Source: JAJZCD01 sp964570005 (GTDB taxonomy: Bacteria > Patescibacteriota > Saccharimonadia > Saccharimonadales > UBA4665). Taken from it: a stretch of 64,000 bases of DNA. Position numbers and translations under genes: made by a program. The notes under the pieces were generated by a model, which worked only from the letters and a program-made list of their open reading frames with translations, was not told the DNA's origin and searched no databases. Where the stretch lies: positions 16,285-80,284 of the forward strand of contig CAZMWE010000001.1 of the NCBI GenBank assembly GCA_964570005.1, read 5' to 3'. Position 1 is the first letter of the stretch; every line of letters begins with the position of its first letter. Positions 23,090-31,201 of this stretch are shown here, piece after piece.

Positions 23090-24142
23090 CTACCCTTTTA
23101 CTTCATGCAACGCAACCACGTACATGCTCTCACTCCAGCCCAGGGGTGTATTTTCATTGGGTTGGTCGGTGTGACTGAAATAGAGCTCCGGGATTTTGCC
23201 GCCCTGTGTAATGGTCGCGGTCGCCTTGTCCAGATATTTGCGGGCGTTTTTAGTGTCACCGAGTCGTGTGTAACAGATAGCCAGCCATGAAAAGCCGAAA
23301 CACCACTCTGCTTCTTCACTATAGCCGTCGGAATTTTTGTTGTAGTACTGATCGAACCGATAACGCAGCACGCCCTTATCCTTAGCCAGGTTGTATACCA
23401 GATTATCGACAATCTGATGGGCCATGTCAGGGCTGACGACGTTATACGGGTATACGAGCGACAGTAGCGCTAGGTCGGTGAACTTGGTTTCTGACTCGCG
23501 CGGCAGCAGTTCGTCCAAGGCCTTTTGGCCGCGGTCGATAGCGTCCTGATCCACGTCCATGGTGCCGGCTTCTTGCCATTTTTTGAGGCCAGCCAGCACT
23601 GCGCCAACCGAACTGGCGTGGACTTCCTCATTTTCTTCCCACATGCCGTTGTCGGCGTCGTGCCAATATTCGACGTTGGTAATGTAATAGATAAGCGTCT
23701 GAACAGTACGACGGTCGGCACGGCTCCGCAGCATGCTATGACCGTTTAACTCAAACTCGGCTAACTTGTATAGTATGAGGCCGATGGCGTCGTGTTGCTT
23801 GTTGCCCCAGTCCTCCCAAAATTCCTCGAGTGTCTCGGGATTGTAGCGGGCGTGGATGTATTGCCAAGTCTCGAACGGCTTGTTAGTGGTCGCCCAGTTA
23901 ATCTTGTCGATGTGCTTGTCAAAAATGTCGAGCAGCGTGTGGTAAGTTTGAGCTACGATGTCCCACTCGCCGACATATTCAAAGGCCAGTGCCTCATAGG
24001 CGTTGTCGCGCAACCAAGCCTTGTCGTAGCCGGTGCTGACCTCGTTATGGCTGGCCCGAAATAGTCCGCCGCGGGTTCGCAAGGCTCGCAGGTTATCAAG
24101 GTGCTGGTCGGCACGCGCCTTTTTACTAGGTGCGGTTGGCAT
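23090..24142 (-). CDS. GH15-family glucoamylase/trehalase-like enzyme
   Basis: A 350-residue (alpha/alpha)6-barrel protein. KAWLRDNAYEAL matches the W-x-R-D-x-A-Y motif, MWEENEEVHASS carries the likely general-acid Glu, and PELYFSHTDQP...PLGWSESM carries the base Glu near the C-terminus. GH15 includes glucoamylase, glucodextranase and trehalase; no signal peptide is present, so an intracellular glycan or disaccharide is probable. It lacks the N-terminal beta-sandwich of bacterial glucoamylases. Its ATG overlaps the stop of the CxxC gene upstream. A second GH15 lies at 59785. Confidence 0.8.
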   Translation of the reverse strand: MPTAPSKKARADQHLDNLRALRTRGGLFRASHNEVSTGYDKAWLRDNAYEALAFEYVGEWDIVAQTYHTLLDIFDKHIDKINWATTNKPFETWQYIHARYNPETLEEFWEDWGNKQHDAIGLILYKLAEFELNGHSMLRSRADRRTVQTLIYYITNVEYWHDADNGMWEENEEVHASSVGAVLAGLKKWQEAGTMDVDQDAIDRGQKALDELLPRESETKFTDLALLSLVYPYNVVSPDMAHQIVDNLVYNLAKDKGVLRYRFDQYYNKNSDGYSEEAEWCFGFSWLAICYTRLGDTKNARKYLDKATATITQGGKIPELYFSHTDQPNENTPLGWSESMYVVALHEVKG

Positions 24143-24558
24143 TATTCCTGGCCTCCGTGGTGGCTGTGCCGGTAGTCCTCACCGATGTGACGGTCATATG
24201 TAAAGCCCAGCAGGCGGTTTAAGATCTGTTCGCTGCCCAGACCGTTGTGGAGCTCGGCGCGGATAACGGCGGCTGCGGCCTCGGTGTGAAATAGCTGTGC
24301 CGCCAGCTCAAGATGCTCTTTGACGGTTTCGTCTTGTAGTGTTTTGGCACGCTCCAGTAAGGCCCTTTCGGCGGCCTGCGCTTCGGCGATCGGCGTAGTA
24401 CAGGCTGTGCATACGCCGTACGCGTCAATCTTTAAGATGTGTCCGCCGTAGTCAAATGTTTCCGCCTTCGGCAGCGTGTTTAAAATGTCATCAATGATGT
24501 CCCGGGCGGCCTTCGCCGCGTCCTTAACGTCCGGGTCATCCGAATGTGTTTTTATCAT
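24142..24558 (-). CDS. Small CxxC, His-tailed helical protein
   Basis: A protein of 138 residues starting at ATG 24558, preceded by GGGAAGAG. A central YGVCTACTTPIAEAQAAER segment contains a CxxC pair before a long helix, faintly reminiscent of DksA/TraR zinc fingers but with only one pair. The C-terminus is rich in histidine (YRHSHHGGQ), which could help bind metal. It overlaps the start of GH15 and forms a two-gene operon with it. A TTTTGC-17-TATAAT promoter precedes it (-10 about 24581-24586). Function unknown. Confidence 0.6.
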   Translation of the reverse strand: MIKTHSDDPDVKDAAKAARDIIDDILNTLPKAETFDYGGHILKIDAYGVCTACTTPIAEAQAAERALLERAKTLQDETVKEHLELAAQLFHTEAAAAVIRAELHNGLGSEQILNRLLGFTYDRHIGEDYRHSHHGGQE

Positions 24559-24679
24559 GCTCTTCCCGCCTATAAACGCATTATAACATGAGCGGTTTGG
24601 CTGCAAAACCAGACGCTACGTGTATTTGTAGCGGATCATACTGCCACGTGACACCGCAGGGTATACCGTATGAGTTAGT

Positions 24680-25207
24680 ATGGCCCAGCGCGATAACGGT
24701 TCTGTCACGTATCATGGCTTTGCTGGTGGTAGCGGGAATGACAGATGGCCATGGAGTGTACGACACCTGGGCGGTGCGCCGATTACGTTAGTGAACCATA
24801 TAAAAGACCCGACCACGGGAACCCTTACGTGCTGTTATGCAGACGAAACGGGTGCTATTACCGTTCGTTCGATTTGGGTGCCCGCAGGCAGAAGTTCGCC
24901 TATGTGGGCTCTGACTGAGAGAGCGGGGCATGATAATTACACTGAGTATTACCAGGCGCAAAGTGGGGACGGTTGGCTTGTACGCAGGCGTGTCCAGGAA
25001 GGCACTCGCCATCTGGCGCTGATTGCACTTGCTGGGGAGACACTTTCTGTAGAAGGGCGTGCTGGTGACACTATGCGTATACGGGCGTCACTGGGTGCTG
25101 CTACGCTTGTGTTTGCTCTCTCGGGTGAGGTGCCCTTCCGTCCAGAGTACGCAGAGTGGATGAACCTCGATAGGACTGCTGCGGCTTCTGCTGCTAGCGA
25201 TGTCTAG
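24680..25207 (+). CDS. Hypothetical beta-rich protein, 175 residues
   Basis: I do not recognise this protein. It is predicted to be mostly beta strands (ITLVNHI, AITVRSIWVP, LIALAGETLSVEG, LVFALSG) with tryptophans and two adjacent cysteines (LTCCYADE). It has no signal peptide or membrane helix. It is convergent with the CarS-like gene, sharing 4 nt at the ends. The region upstream of the ATG contains TATACC 12 nt before the start but no ribosome site. The coding potential is supported mainly by length and composition. Confidence 0.5.
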   Translation: MAQRDNGSVTYHGFAGGSGNDRWPWSVRHLGGAPITLVNHIKDPTTGTLTCCYADETGAITVRSIWVPAGRSSPMWALTERAGHDNYTEYYQAQSGDGWLVRRRVQEGTRHLALIALAGETLSVEGRAGDTMRIRASLGAATLVFALSGEVPFRPEYAEWMNLDRTAAASAASDV

Positions 25208-25764
25208 ATGGGTCGTTCTTTGACGCCGATAAGATAGCCGGTGGCGCTTGCTACGAGGTGGATGATCAGCCACATCAGCACAAGTGCCACGTATTGTAAC
25301 AGGCTGAGCGATACGAATGGGACGCTGGCAATGCATGCCCCGATAATGTAATCGGTCTGGTCAAACGGGAACCAGCCATGACCTGGTGCGATGTTGGCCT
25401 GACGCTTAAAAAAGCTTTCAATGGCATCGCCGCCCAGCGCGCCGACAGCAAAGAGCGGGCCGAGTACCAGCGTGGGCAGCTGCGAGTAGTTAACCTGACT
25501 TGTCCATGTCTGCAGCCAACCGGAGTGAGCTACCAGTAGCTGTTGCAAATACAATGCTACAGTACCGAAGATTACTCCGGCGGCTAGGCCTCGCCAGGTT
25601 TTGTGGCTGCCAAAAATACGTTTGCCGCGGAAGCTTTTGCCGAAGTCCATTGGTGCGTCAAAGCGCTGCAATCGCGGCACGCGGGCGGCGAAAATCGGCA
25701 TCATGTTGGCAACACCGGCCGGCAGGAAGAACCAGAGTGCAAAGAACAGTTCTTTCAGCATCAC
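25204..25764 (-). CDS. CarS-like CTP:phospholipid/isoprenoid cytidylyltransferase family protein
   Basis: A 186-residue membrane protein with four or five helices. The signature GDAIESFFKRQANIAPGHGW followed by FPFDQTDYIIG fits the CDP-archaeol synthase (CarS, DUF46) and CdsA superfamily, in which the acidic residues bind Mg2+ and CTP. FRGKRIFGSHKTWRG near residue 45 is also typical. It would activate a lipid alcohol phosphate with CTP. The next upstream gene encodes a CDP-alcohol phosphatidyltransferase, 9 nt apart, which would use the CDP-lipid. The exact substrate is unknown; CarS itself makes archaeal ether lipids. Confidence 0.75.
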   Translation of the reverse strand: MMLKELFFALWFFLPAGVANMMPIFAARVPRLQRFDAPMDFGKSFRGKRIFGSHKTWRGLAAGVIFGTVALYLQQLLVAHSGWLQTWTSQVNYSQLPTLVLGPLFAVGALGGDAIESFFKRQANIAPGHGWFPFDQTDYIIGACIASVPFVSLSLLQYVALVLMWLIIHLVASATGYLIGVKERPI

Positions 25765-25773
25765 CTGCCTGTC

Positions 25774-26406
25774 CTACCCTGCGTTTGCTGCCGCCAACCT
25801 GTTTAGTACCCTGAAGAGCCGGCTGAGCGCTGTAGCAGCTGCCCCGACCGCAATGACGATAACGGCCAGCGGCACGCGGTTGCTGAGCAGCCCGATCAAT
25901 AGGATAACCATGCGGATTTCAAACGGGAACAGGCCGCCCCGGAAGGCTTTGTTGACCTCATGTCTGCTGGGCGGTAGCTTAGAAACAGCAACATCCCCTG
26001 CCGCATTGACATAGCTGGTGAGTAGCGAGCAGCCGCAGGCGGCGATGGCCCACACGGCCAAGTAGGCCCGGCCGGTGCCGGCGATGATCGCCCAGGCGGC
26101 ACCTGTGTAGAGCAGTACTTCCTTGAAGCGGTCAGTGATGCTATCCAGTAGTGCACCGGTTGCGGTAACGCGTTTTTGCACCCGCGCCAGTTCGCCGTCC
26201 AGCGTATCAAACAGCCCAAATACCACTAGGAATAAGGCTGCCCAGTAATTATGTTGCGTGGCAATGAGCCAGGCGATAGGCACATGCATCAACAACCCAA
26301 ACACGGTGATGCCGTTTGGGGTAATACGGCCGTGGCTTACGGTGTTTAGTAGCCGGGCAAACATCCGCATGATGATTCGTATCACCTGCTTTATGTAATC
26401 AATCAT
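25774..26406 (-). CDS. CDP-alcohol phosphatidyltransferase family protein
   Basis: A 210-residue membrane protein with the complete family motif D-G-x2-A-R-x8-G-x3-D-x3-D (from DGELAR to LLDSITD). The enzyme family transfers a phospho-alcohol from a CDP-activated donor to inositol phosphate, glycerol phosphate, serine or similar acceptors. It is the first gene of a two-gene operon with the CarS-like protein, so both steps of making a phospholipid headgroup are encoded together. Acceptor specificity cannot be read from the motif. Confidence 0.9.
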   Translation of the reverse strand: MIDYIKQVIRIIMRMFARLLNTVSHGRITPNGITVFGLLMHVPIAWLIATQHNYWAALFLVVFGLFDTLDGELARVQKRVTATGALLDSITDRFKEVLLYTGAAWAIIAGTGRAYLAVWAIAACGCSLLTSYVNAAGDVAVSKLPPSRHEVNKAFRGGLFPFEIRMVILLIGLLSNRVPLAVIVIAVGAAATALSRLFRVLNRLAAANAG

Positions 26407-26492
26407 GACGCCTGTATTGTATCATCTGCTCGCAGAATGCGGGCTCTCTGGATATCGAAATAGGAGCAGGGGGGTGCTTACTTTGGCTGGAC

Positions 26493-26521
26493 TTTACTTT
26501 GTGCTGTGCTGTGATTAGAAT
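26493..26521 (+). promoter_or_regulatory. Sigma-70-type promoter giving a leaderless message
   Basis: TTTACT (26493-26498), 17-nt spacer, TAGAAT (26516-26521), then 7 nt and ATG at 26529. An earlier in-frame ATG at 26520 overlaps the -10 and would not be in the message. Confidence 0.7.
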
Positions 26522-26528
26522 GCAGCGT

Positions 26529-27122
26529 ATGGGCCGATTAGGCGACAGATTGCCGGGACTTATAGATGTACACCCCGAACTACGCGATTTCCTATTAGTC
26601 TGTGATGACCCTACCGTGACACAGATGACTCAGATTGTCGGTGGCGAGCACATACCGTCAACTCTTCAGCTGCTATCAACAGCTCAGGAGGAGTTGATGA
26701 ATAGTGGTACGGAACCAGGTCTAGTCACTCCTCGGGCTGAAGCGCGTCTCGCACGTGTAGGGTTGATGACAGCTGAAGCGGCATTACCACACGTAGTCAT
26801 TTGTGAGGCTGCGGCGTTTAGGCGTGCTGGCCGGGGGCAAGCAGCTTTCGCCAGGGATGTGATTCGGCAAGGTGGTAGTTTACAGGTGGGCGTAGTGGCA
26901 TCTCTTGACGAAATTGGTGACGGGTGGCCAGTGGCTGCGGGTACTGACAAAGTATTGGAACTCTTCTATCGTAGGCGAGGTGGAGAACCACAAGCTTTTG
27001 TAAACGACGGCTACACACCTGTAGCACGAAGAACGGACGCCGCTAAACGGCTGGCTGCGTTTGCAGCCCTCGCGACGCAGCAGGCAAAATACAAGCAAGA
27101 AGCGTTAGATCTTATAACCTAA
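26529..27122 (+). CDS. Hypothetical protein, 197 residues
   Basis: An unrecognised soluble protein. It is helical in the first half and has an alpha/beta pattern in the second (LPHVVICEAAAF, then LQVGVVASLDEIG). There are no membrane segments and only two cysteines (CDD, ICEA). The start at 26529 is set by the promoter whose -10 lies exactly 7 nt upstream. It is convergent with the TMEM165-like transporter gene. Not assigned to any family. Confidence 0.6.
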   Translation: MGRLGDRLPGLIDVHPELRDFLLVCDDPTVTQMTQIVGGEHIPSTLQLLSTAQEELMNSGTEPGLVTPRAEARLARVGLMTAEAALPHVVICEAAAFRRAGRGQAAFARDVIRQGGSLQVGVVASLDEIGDGWPVAAGTDKVLELFYRRRGGEPQAFVNDGYTPVARRTDAAKRLAAFAALATQQAKYKQEALDLIT

Positions 27123-27147
27123 GTAACCGCCTAGTTAGATTGCTAGG

Positions 27148-27741
27148 TTATTTGAATGCCGTAAAAAAGCTTACGGCTGCAAAAATAACCAGGATGACCG
27201 CGGTGACGCGCTGTAGCGTGCGGCCAGGTACGTGTTTGATGAGTTTGGAGCCTAATGTGACGCCCAGTGCCGCGACGGTCCAGAGCGCCGCCACGGCGCC
27301 GATGCTAACGCTGAGCGGGTCATGGTATTTGGCAGCGAAGTTGGCGGTGGCGATCTGGGTTATGTCGCCCCACTCACCCAGGAAAATGACTACGAACGAT
27401 GTAGCGAAGACCTTCGGGAAAGTATCGGCTGCACCGCGAGCTTGTTTCTCCAGTTTTCTGCGTTCCTCAGCTTCGTCTTCATCTTTTCCAAAGGCGAGCA
27501 GCCCTGCCCCTAGCAGAAACAAGACGCCGATGATTGCTTCGAGCAAATGCCGAGGTAACAGTGTCATAAGATGTCCGGCGGTGACGGCGATGATAACGTG
27601 GATCAAAAAGGCCACCGCCGCGCCGGCCCAGACGTAGGATTTACGGAAACGGGTGCTGAGTGCCAGACTGGCGAACATGGATTTGTCCGGCAGCTCAGCG
27701 ACAAAGATAAAGGCAAAAACTACCAGGATAGTAGCGGACAT
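27148..27741 (-). CDS. TMEM165/GDT1 (UPF0016) family cation exporter
   Basis: A 197-residue protein with six helices in two inverted halves. The repeated E-x-x-D-[KIR]-[ST] motif is present as VAELPDKS in the first half and LGEWGDITQ in the second, separated by an acidic loop (KDEDEAEE). Members export Mn2+ or Ca2+; in bacteria (MneA, Mnx) they relieve manganese excess. The first motif has Pro in place of Gly. With the Nramp-like importer at 11117, the window holds both an uptake and an efflux candidate for divalent metals. Confidence 0.85.
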   Translation of the reverse strand: MSATILVVFAFIFVAELPDKSMFASLALSTRFRKSYVWAGAAVAFLIHVIIAVTAGHLMTLLPRHLLEAIIGVLFLLGAGLLAFGKDEDEAEERRKLEKQARGAADTFPKVFATSFVVIFLGEWGDITQIATANFAAKYHDPLSVSIGAVAALWTVAALGVTLGSKLIKHVPGRTLQRVTAVILVIFAAVSFFTAFK

Positions 27742-27774
27742 GGCTATTACTGTAACAGCTTGGACAGCTTGTTC

Positions 27775-28290
27775 CTACAAGCGGTTCGCATCCGGTGAAG
27801 GATGTTTGGACAGTGGACGGAACTCGGCAGGCCTATTGAATAGATGAGCTTCCATGGCGCGCACGAACGAATCCGCTGCACGCCGGTTGAATGTGCGGAC
27901 ACTTAGCTCGCCCATGCGGGTGCTGAGCGTGACGGTACCGGCAAAACCGGCCCTGCCATGGGCAACACCACTCACGACTTCATACGAAATTTCACTGGCG
28001 TTTAGAAATAACGGCTTATGATCGATAAGCATAAGACGGCGGCTTGTCGCAACTAATGCTCCCCTGCCCGGCGGCTTCCCGAATTGCTGCTTATAGCGAC
28101 CATACACGACACCTTCAATAGTTTCTCCTGGTACCAAGAAGCGAGGAAGACTGCGGGTTTCGGGCAGCCAAAGGTCGTAGAGATTGGCGCCAAGTTGCTT
28201 AAGCGTGTCGGTGACTGGCTCCGCATGGTTTGTGGCGGGTGGCGGCGGTAGGGGCCGAGCACCCACTGATGACTGTGATTGGCTGCTCAT
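27775..28290 (-). CDS. PH-domain (YokE-like) protein
   Basis: A 171-residue protein. The first 25 residues are disordered and proline-rich. Residues about 55-150 follow the bacterial PH pattern: GRGALVATSRRLMLIDHK, then EISYEVVSGVAHGR, TVTLSTRMGELSVRTF and a C-terminal helix ADSFVRAMEAHL. Function of these domains is mostly unknown. It is divergent from the PNPOx-like gene, sharing a 137-bp regulatory region with a candidate Fnr-type site. The start has GGAGGG upstream. Confidence 0.7.
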   Translation of the reverse strand: MSSQSQSSVGARPLPPPPATNHAEPVTDTLKQLGANLYDLWLPETRSLPRFLVPGETIEGVVYGRYKQQFGKPPGRGALVATSRRLMLIDHKPLFLNASEISYEVVSGVAHGRAGFAGTVTLSTRMGELSVRTFNRRAADSFVRAMEAHLFNRPAEFRPLSKHPSPDANRL

Positions 28291-28340
28291 AGCATATCCC
28301 TCCTATGACTTCAGTAAACCACGTTCCGCATGGTGCAGCA

Positions 28341-28366
28341 TTGACATAGATCACAGCCTGGCTGTG
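28341..28366. promoter_or_regulatory. Candidate Crp/Fnr-type operator and adjacent palindrome
   Basis: TTGAC-ATAG-ATCAC (28341-28354) matches the Fnr/Dnr consensus TTGAT-N4-ATCAA at 8 of 10 positions. A perfect palindrome, CACAGCC-T-GGCTGTG (28352-28366), overlaps it. It lies between the PH-domain and PNPOx-like genes, and a Crp/Fnr gene is one gene away. Confidence 0.5.
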
Positions 28367-28427
28367 CGGCTGCGCACAGCGTCACTCCCTTGGCACCGCT
28401 AGACTGTAACCGTAAGGAGGAACTGAT

Positions 28428-28952
28428 ATGACAGCAAAATTTGGCAAGGGCATATTCGTAGCAAATACCCTGCCGACCCGCAAGCGGCGTCTGCTTGCGT
28501 TCATGCGTGAACATCCGATAGGTGTGGTGTGCAGCGTGACACCAGACGGTGATCCGCATGGCGTAGTCGTGTACTATACTGTCGACGAAAATCTTACCGT
28601 ACGGTTTCTGACCAAAGTGCGTACCCGCAAATATGACAACCTCAAACACAATAGCCACCTCATGCTAGTTGTCTTCGATGCCCGCACGCAGACGACGTTG
28701 ACACTTACGGGTGTAGCGGTTGAGTATGCGGGATTGGATGCTATCCACGAAGTTGCTAGGGCTGTCTTTACCGTTCCGCAAACCACGAGCGACAACGGGC
28801 CGCCGCCGATCGCCAAACTAGTGGCCGGCGCATATACAACCTTCATGATTGAGCCGGCGCAAATCCGGATGGCGGCATATGGCCGACCACAAACAGGTGA
28901 CTATGACGAGCTGTTCGAATCGGTGGAATCGTTTGAGCTGTCTGGTGTCTAA
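28428..28952 (+). CDS. Pyridoxamine 5'-phosphate oxidase-like flavoprotein
   Basis: A 174-residue split-beta-barrel protein of the PNPOx superfamily. PIGVVCSVTPDGDPHGVVVYYTVDE, FLTKVRTRKYDNLKHN and VVFDARTQTTLTLTGVA match the FMN-binding barrel of general-stress and flavin-reductase members; there is no evidence it is a true pyridoxine oxidase. The message has AAGGAGGAAC before the ATG. Upstream lies a candidate Fnr-type site, and its 3' end overlaps the convergent Crp/Fnr gene by 4 nt, so it may belong to the redox block. Confidence 0.75.
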   Translation: MTAKFGKGIFVANTLPTRKRRLLAFMREHPIGVVCSVTPDGDPHGVVVYYTVDENLTVRFLTKVRTRKYDNLKHNSHLMLVVFDARTQTTLTLTGVAVEYAGLDAIHEVARAVFTVPQTTSDNGPPPIAKLVAGAYTTFMIEPAQIRMAAYGRPQTGDYDELFESVESFELSGV

Positions 28953-29599
28953 ACCTCGGTTCCTAGGGAGTGTTCCAGACCGGCGAGGTCGGTGACAACA
29001 ATATGGCCGCTGTCCACGCGCAACCAGCCTCGTGCTTTCAATTTGGCGATTTCGCGGCTGACTGTTTCACGGGACAGCCCGCTGTGAGCGGCCAAATCAG
29101 TTTCGGTTGTGTCGAGCAGTAGTTGGCCGTCGGCTGTTGGTTTGCCAAACCTGCGGCACTCGATCAGCAGTTCGTATATGAGGCGACTGCCGGCGGTACC
29201 TGACATCAGGTGTACTAGCCGGCCGAGTAGGCCTTCCGCGCCTCGGTACACGCGCGTCAGCAGGTCCAAAATGACATCCGGATTAGCCTCTAAAAACGTG
29301 CGGGCGTCAGCGAGTGGTATAAGGTATGTCTCCAGCTCGGTCTCAGTCCGAAAGAAGTATTTGTTGGGGGTGTCGGTGAGCGCCCAGGCCATGGCAAAAA
29401 AGGCTGGCGGCTTGAAGATGTTAACGACGATCTCATCGCCGCGGTAGCTAATGTCGTACTGCCGCACCCTGCCCTTCGTGATATAGAAAATATGTTCAGG
29501 ATTTTCATCGGCGAATACCAATATCTGCCCTTTCGGGTAAATATGCCGCGGGTAACGCGACAGGCTCTCGTGAACTTTGGCAGCGATCTCATCGGGCAT
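28949..29599 (-). CDS. Crp/Fnr-family transcription regulator
   Basis: A 216-residue regulator starting at ATG 29599 with GGTGGAGG upstream; a longer frame to 29689 is open but overlaps the membrane gene. Residues about 20-125 are a cyclic-nucleotide-binding-type beta-roll, then a long dimer helix. The C-terminus is a winged helix with ETDLAAHSGLSRETVSREIA. It lacks the N-terminal cysteine cluster of oxygen-sensing Fnr, so its ligand is unknown. Placed at the end of the FRD/ApbE/FNR redox module, it probably controls these genes and perhaps the PNPOx-like gene. Confidence 0.85.
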   Translation of the reverse strand: MPDEIAAKVHESLSRYPRHIYPKGQILVFADENPEHIFYITKGRVRQYDISYRGDEIVVNIFKPPAFFAMAWALTDTPNKYFFRTETELETYLIPLADARTFLEANPDVILDLLTRVYRGAEGLLGRLVHLMSGTAGSRLIYELLIECRRFGKPTADGQLLLDTTETDLAAHSGLSRETVSREIAKLKARGWLRVDSGHIVVTDLAGLEHSLGTEV

Positions 29600-29645
29600 A
29601 GGTATACCTCCACCGGATAGTATAGGCTCCCGGGCATATCCCTGG

Positions 29646-30293
29646 CTACTGTTCGGTATCGCCTGGCTTGCGGCGCAGGGTACCGGCACGATAGATGCGG
29701 TGAACGACGGCCAGTAAAAGTACCAGGAATAGGGCGACCCACGCGGCCCGAAACGTGCCGTAGCGCAGGTCGGAGCCGGCTCCGAGCGCGTGCAGAAAGA
29801 CGGCTAGGATGATGAAATAATTCAAGTAATGCAGCCAGCGCCAGGTTTTTTGATGTGTATCGATGATAGTGAGCGAGCTGAGTACGACCAGCGCAACACC
29901 GTAAGCGGCTAGGATACCGAGTGCTACGGCGACAGCGCTTAGGCTGACCCCAAATAGCGTACTACCGTTACTGTAGTGCGACGCGAATGGGATGAGAACC
30001 TGCAGCAGGCTGAACGGCATAAACTTGTCAATGAGTAAAAATGTTACGTGGACGACAATGGCAGCGCAGAGGGCCAGCGCCATGGCTTTGTGAAGCGCCC
30101 AGGCTTTAACCGGTTCTAAAAACCGGTAGGTGAACCCGGTAACCTGTCCGATGCCGGACAGCATCAGTAGTATGAGCAGCCCGGCAGCCGTGAAACCGGC
30201 GGCGCGGATAACATACCATGTCCACGAATCTGCGATGCGCTGCGTGGCAATCCGTACGGTACCGTCGGCGATGAGCTGTGTGGTGCTGTGCAT
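29646..30293 (-). CDS. Two-heme ferric-reductase-like transmembrane protein
   Basis: A 215-residue protein with six membrane helices. H68-x13-H82 in one helix and H155-x12-H168 in another reproduce the spacing of the two heme pairs in NADPH oxidases, with W-R-W-L-H-Y around the second. It would move electrons across the membrane through two hemes b. The start at 30293 is 2 nt after the ApbE stop; ATG at 30305 is an alternative. It is the third gene of the FNR-type reductase-ApbE operon, which encodes the electron donor. The electron acceptor, such as oxygen, Fe(III) or methionine sulfoxide, is unknown. Confidence 0.8.
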   Translation of the reverse strand: MHSTTQLIADGTVRIATQRIADSWTWYVIRAAGFTAAGLLILLMLSGIGQVTGFTYRFLEPVKAWALHKAMALALCAAIVVHVTFLLIDKFMPFSLLQVLIPFASHYSNGSTLFGVSLSAVAVALGILAAYGVALVVLSSLTIIDTHQKTWRWLHYLNYFIILAVFLHALGAGSDLRYGTFRAAWVALFLVLLLAVVHRIYRAGTLRRKPGDTEQ

Positions 30294-30295
30294 AA

Positions 30296-31201
30296 TTATT
30301 CCCATATGTTCCCTGCTTTCTGTACGGTACCGTCGGCGGTTTGCAGTATATAATCGGTGACGCCGAGCGGCGGCGGGGCCGTAGGGCTGATTACCAGGCA
30401 CTTGGCGGCGATGTCGGCGGTGACTGCATCTTGAGCACACACTGTGGCGGTTAGCACGTTTGTAGTGGCCGGTTCGCCGGTGCGCGGGTCGATGATGTGG
30501 TGCCACGTACCTCGTTCATTGGCACCGCGGCGTTTGGTAGTGCCGGAAGTGGCAACGGCGAGCTTTTGCCCGTGATTTTTCACGGCCGCGACGGTCTTAC
30601 CCGTTTCTTCCGCACGGGCGATACCGATGTACCAGCTGTCGCTGTTCGCATCAGCACCGTTGCATAAGATGTCACCACCCAGCGATAGCCAGTAATTACC
30701 GATGCCTTCTGTTTGTAACGTTTCACTAAGCCGGTCGAGCAAAAAACCTTTGCCGATACCGCCGAAGTCGAGTGCGGTGTCGGCGGGGATGCGTGCCCAT
30801 GTATCCCCGACAGTTATGGTGTGCCAGTCGGCGCTGGCCCGCTGGCCGTAGTCGAGTTGCTTGCTGCCCTTATGGGGCGATGGCCACGATCCTTTGTAAC
30901 CGGCCCGCTGCAAAGCCGGCAAAATGAATGGATTGTATAAGCCGCCGGTCTTTTCCGCGTACGCTTTGGCGGTCGCCAGCAGTGTGCGGAACTCCGGGCT
31001 CACTGGTTGCTTTGATCCGGCGGCGGTATTGAAACGGCTGAGTTCGCTGGACACTAAAAACCGGCTGAAGTGTTGTTCGAATGCGTCGATTTGCTGCCAT
31101 AGCAGGTTAAATGTGGCTTTGGAGGGGGTGCTGTCCTCCAGAACAAGTGTCAGCAACGCGTCAGAACCAAGAACGTGGCGGGACTGCTGGTATCGTCGCA
31201 T
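30296..31201 (-). CDS. apbE: ApbE-type FAD:protein FMN transferase
   Basis: A 301-residue ApbE homologue. The FAD-binding core ALDFGGIGKGFLLDRL, the SLGGDILCNG segment, and AVATSGTTKRRG...HHIIDPRTGEPA are all present. The family attaches FMN covalently to Thr/Ser in a D-x-[ST]-G-A-[ST] type motif of target proteins. It has no signal peptide or lipobox, so it should act in the cytoplasm, unlike many ApbE lipoproteins. Its ATG follows directly on the reductase stop (TAG-ATG). No clear target motif was found in the neighbouring proteins. Confidence 0.9.
   Translation of the reverse strand: MRRYQQSRHVLGSDALLTLVLEDSTPSKATFNLLWQQIDAFEQHFSRFLVSSELSRFNTAAGSKQPVSPEFRTLLATAKAYAEKTGGLYNPFILPALQRAGYKGSWPSPHKGSKQLDYGQRASADWHTITVGDTWARIPADTALDFGGIGKGFLLDRLSETLQTEGIGNYWLSLGGDILCNGADANSDSWYIGIARAEETGKTVAAVKNHGQKLAVATSGTTKRRGANERGTWHHIIDPRTGEPATTNVLTATVCAQDAVTADIAAKCLVISPTAPPPLGVTDYILQTADGTVQKAGNIWE

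Noticed and set aside
30240..30293. ApbE flavinylation motif in the FRD protein N-terminus (DGTVRIAT)
   Set aside because: The motif lacks the G-A-[ST] core and lies on the wrong part of the protein, so it is not a credible target site.
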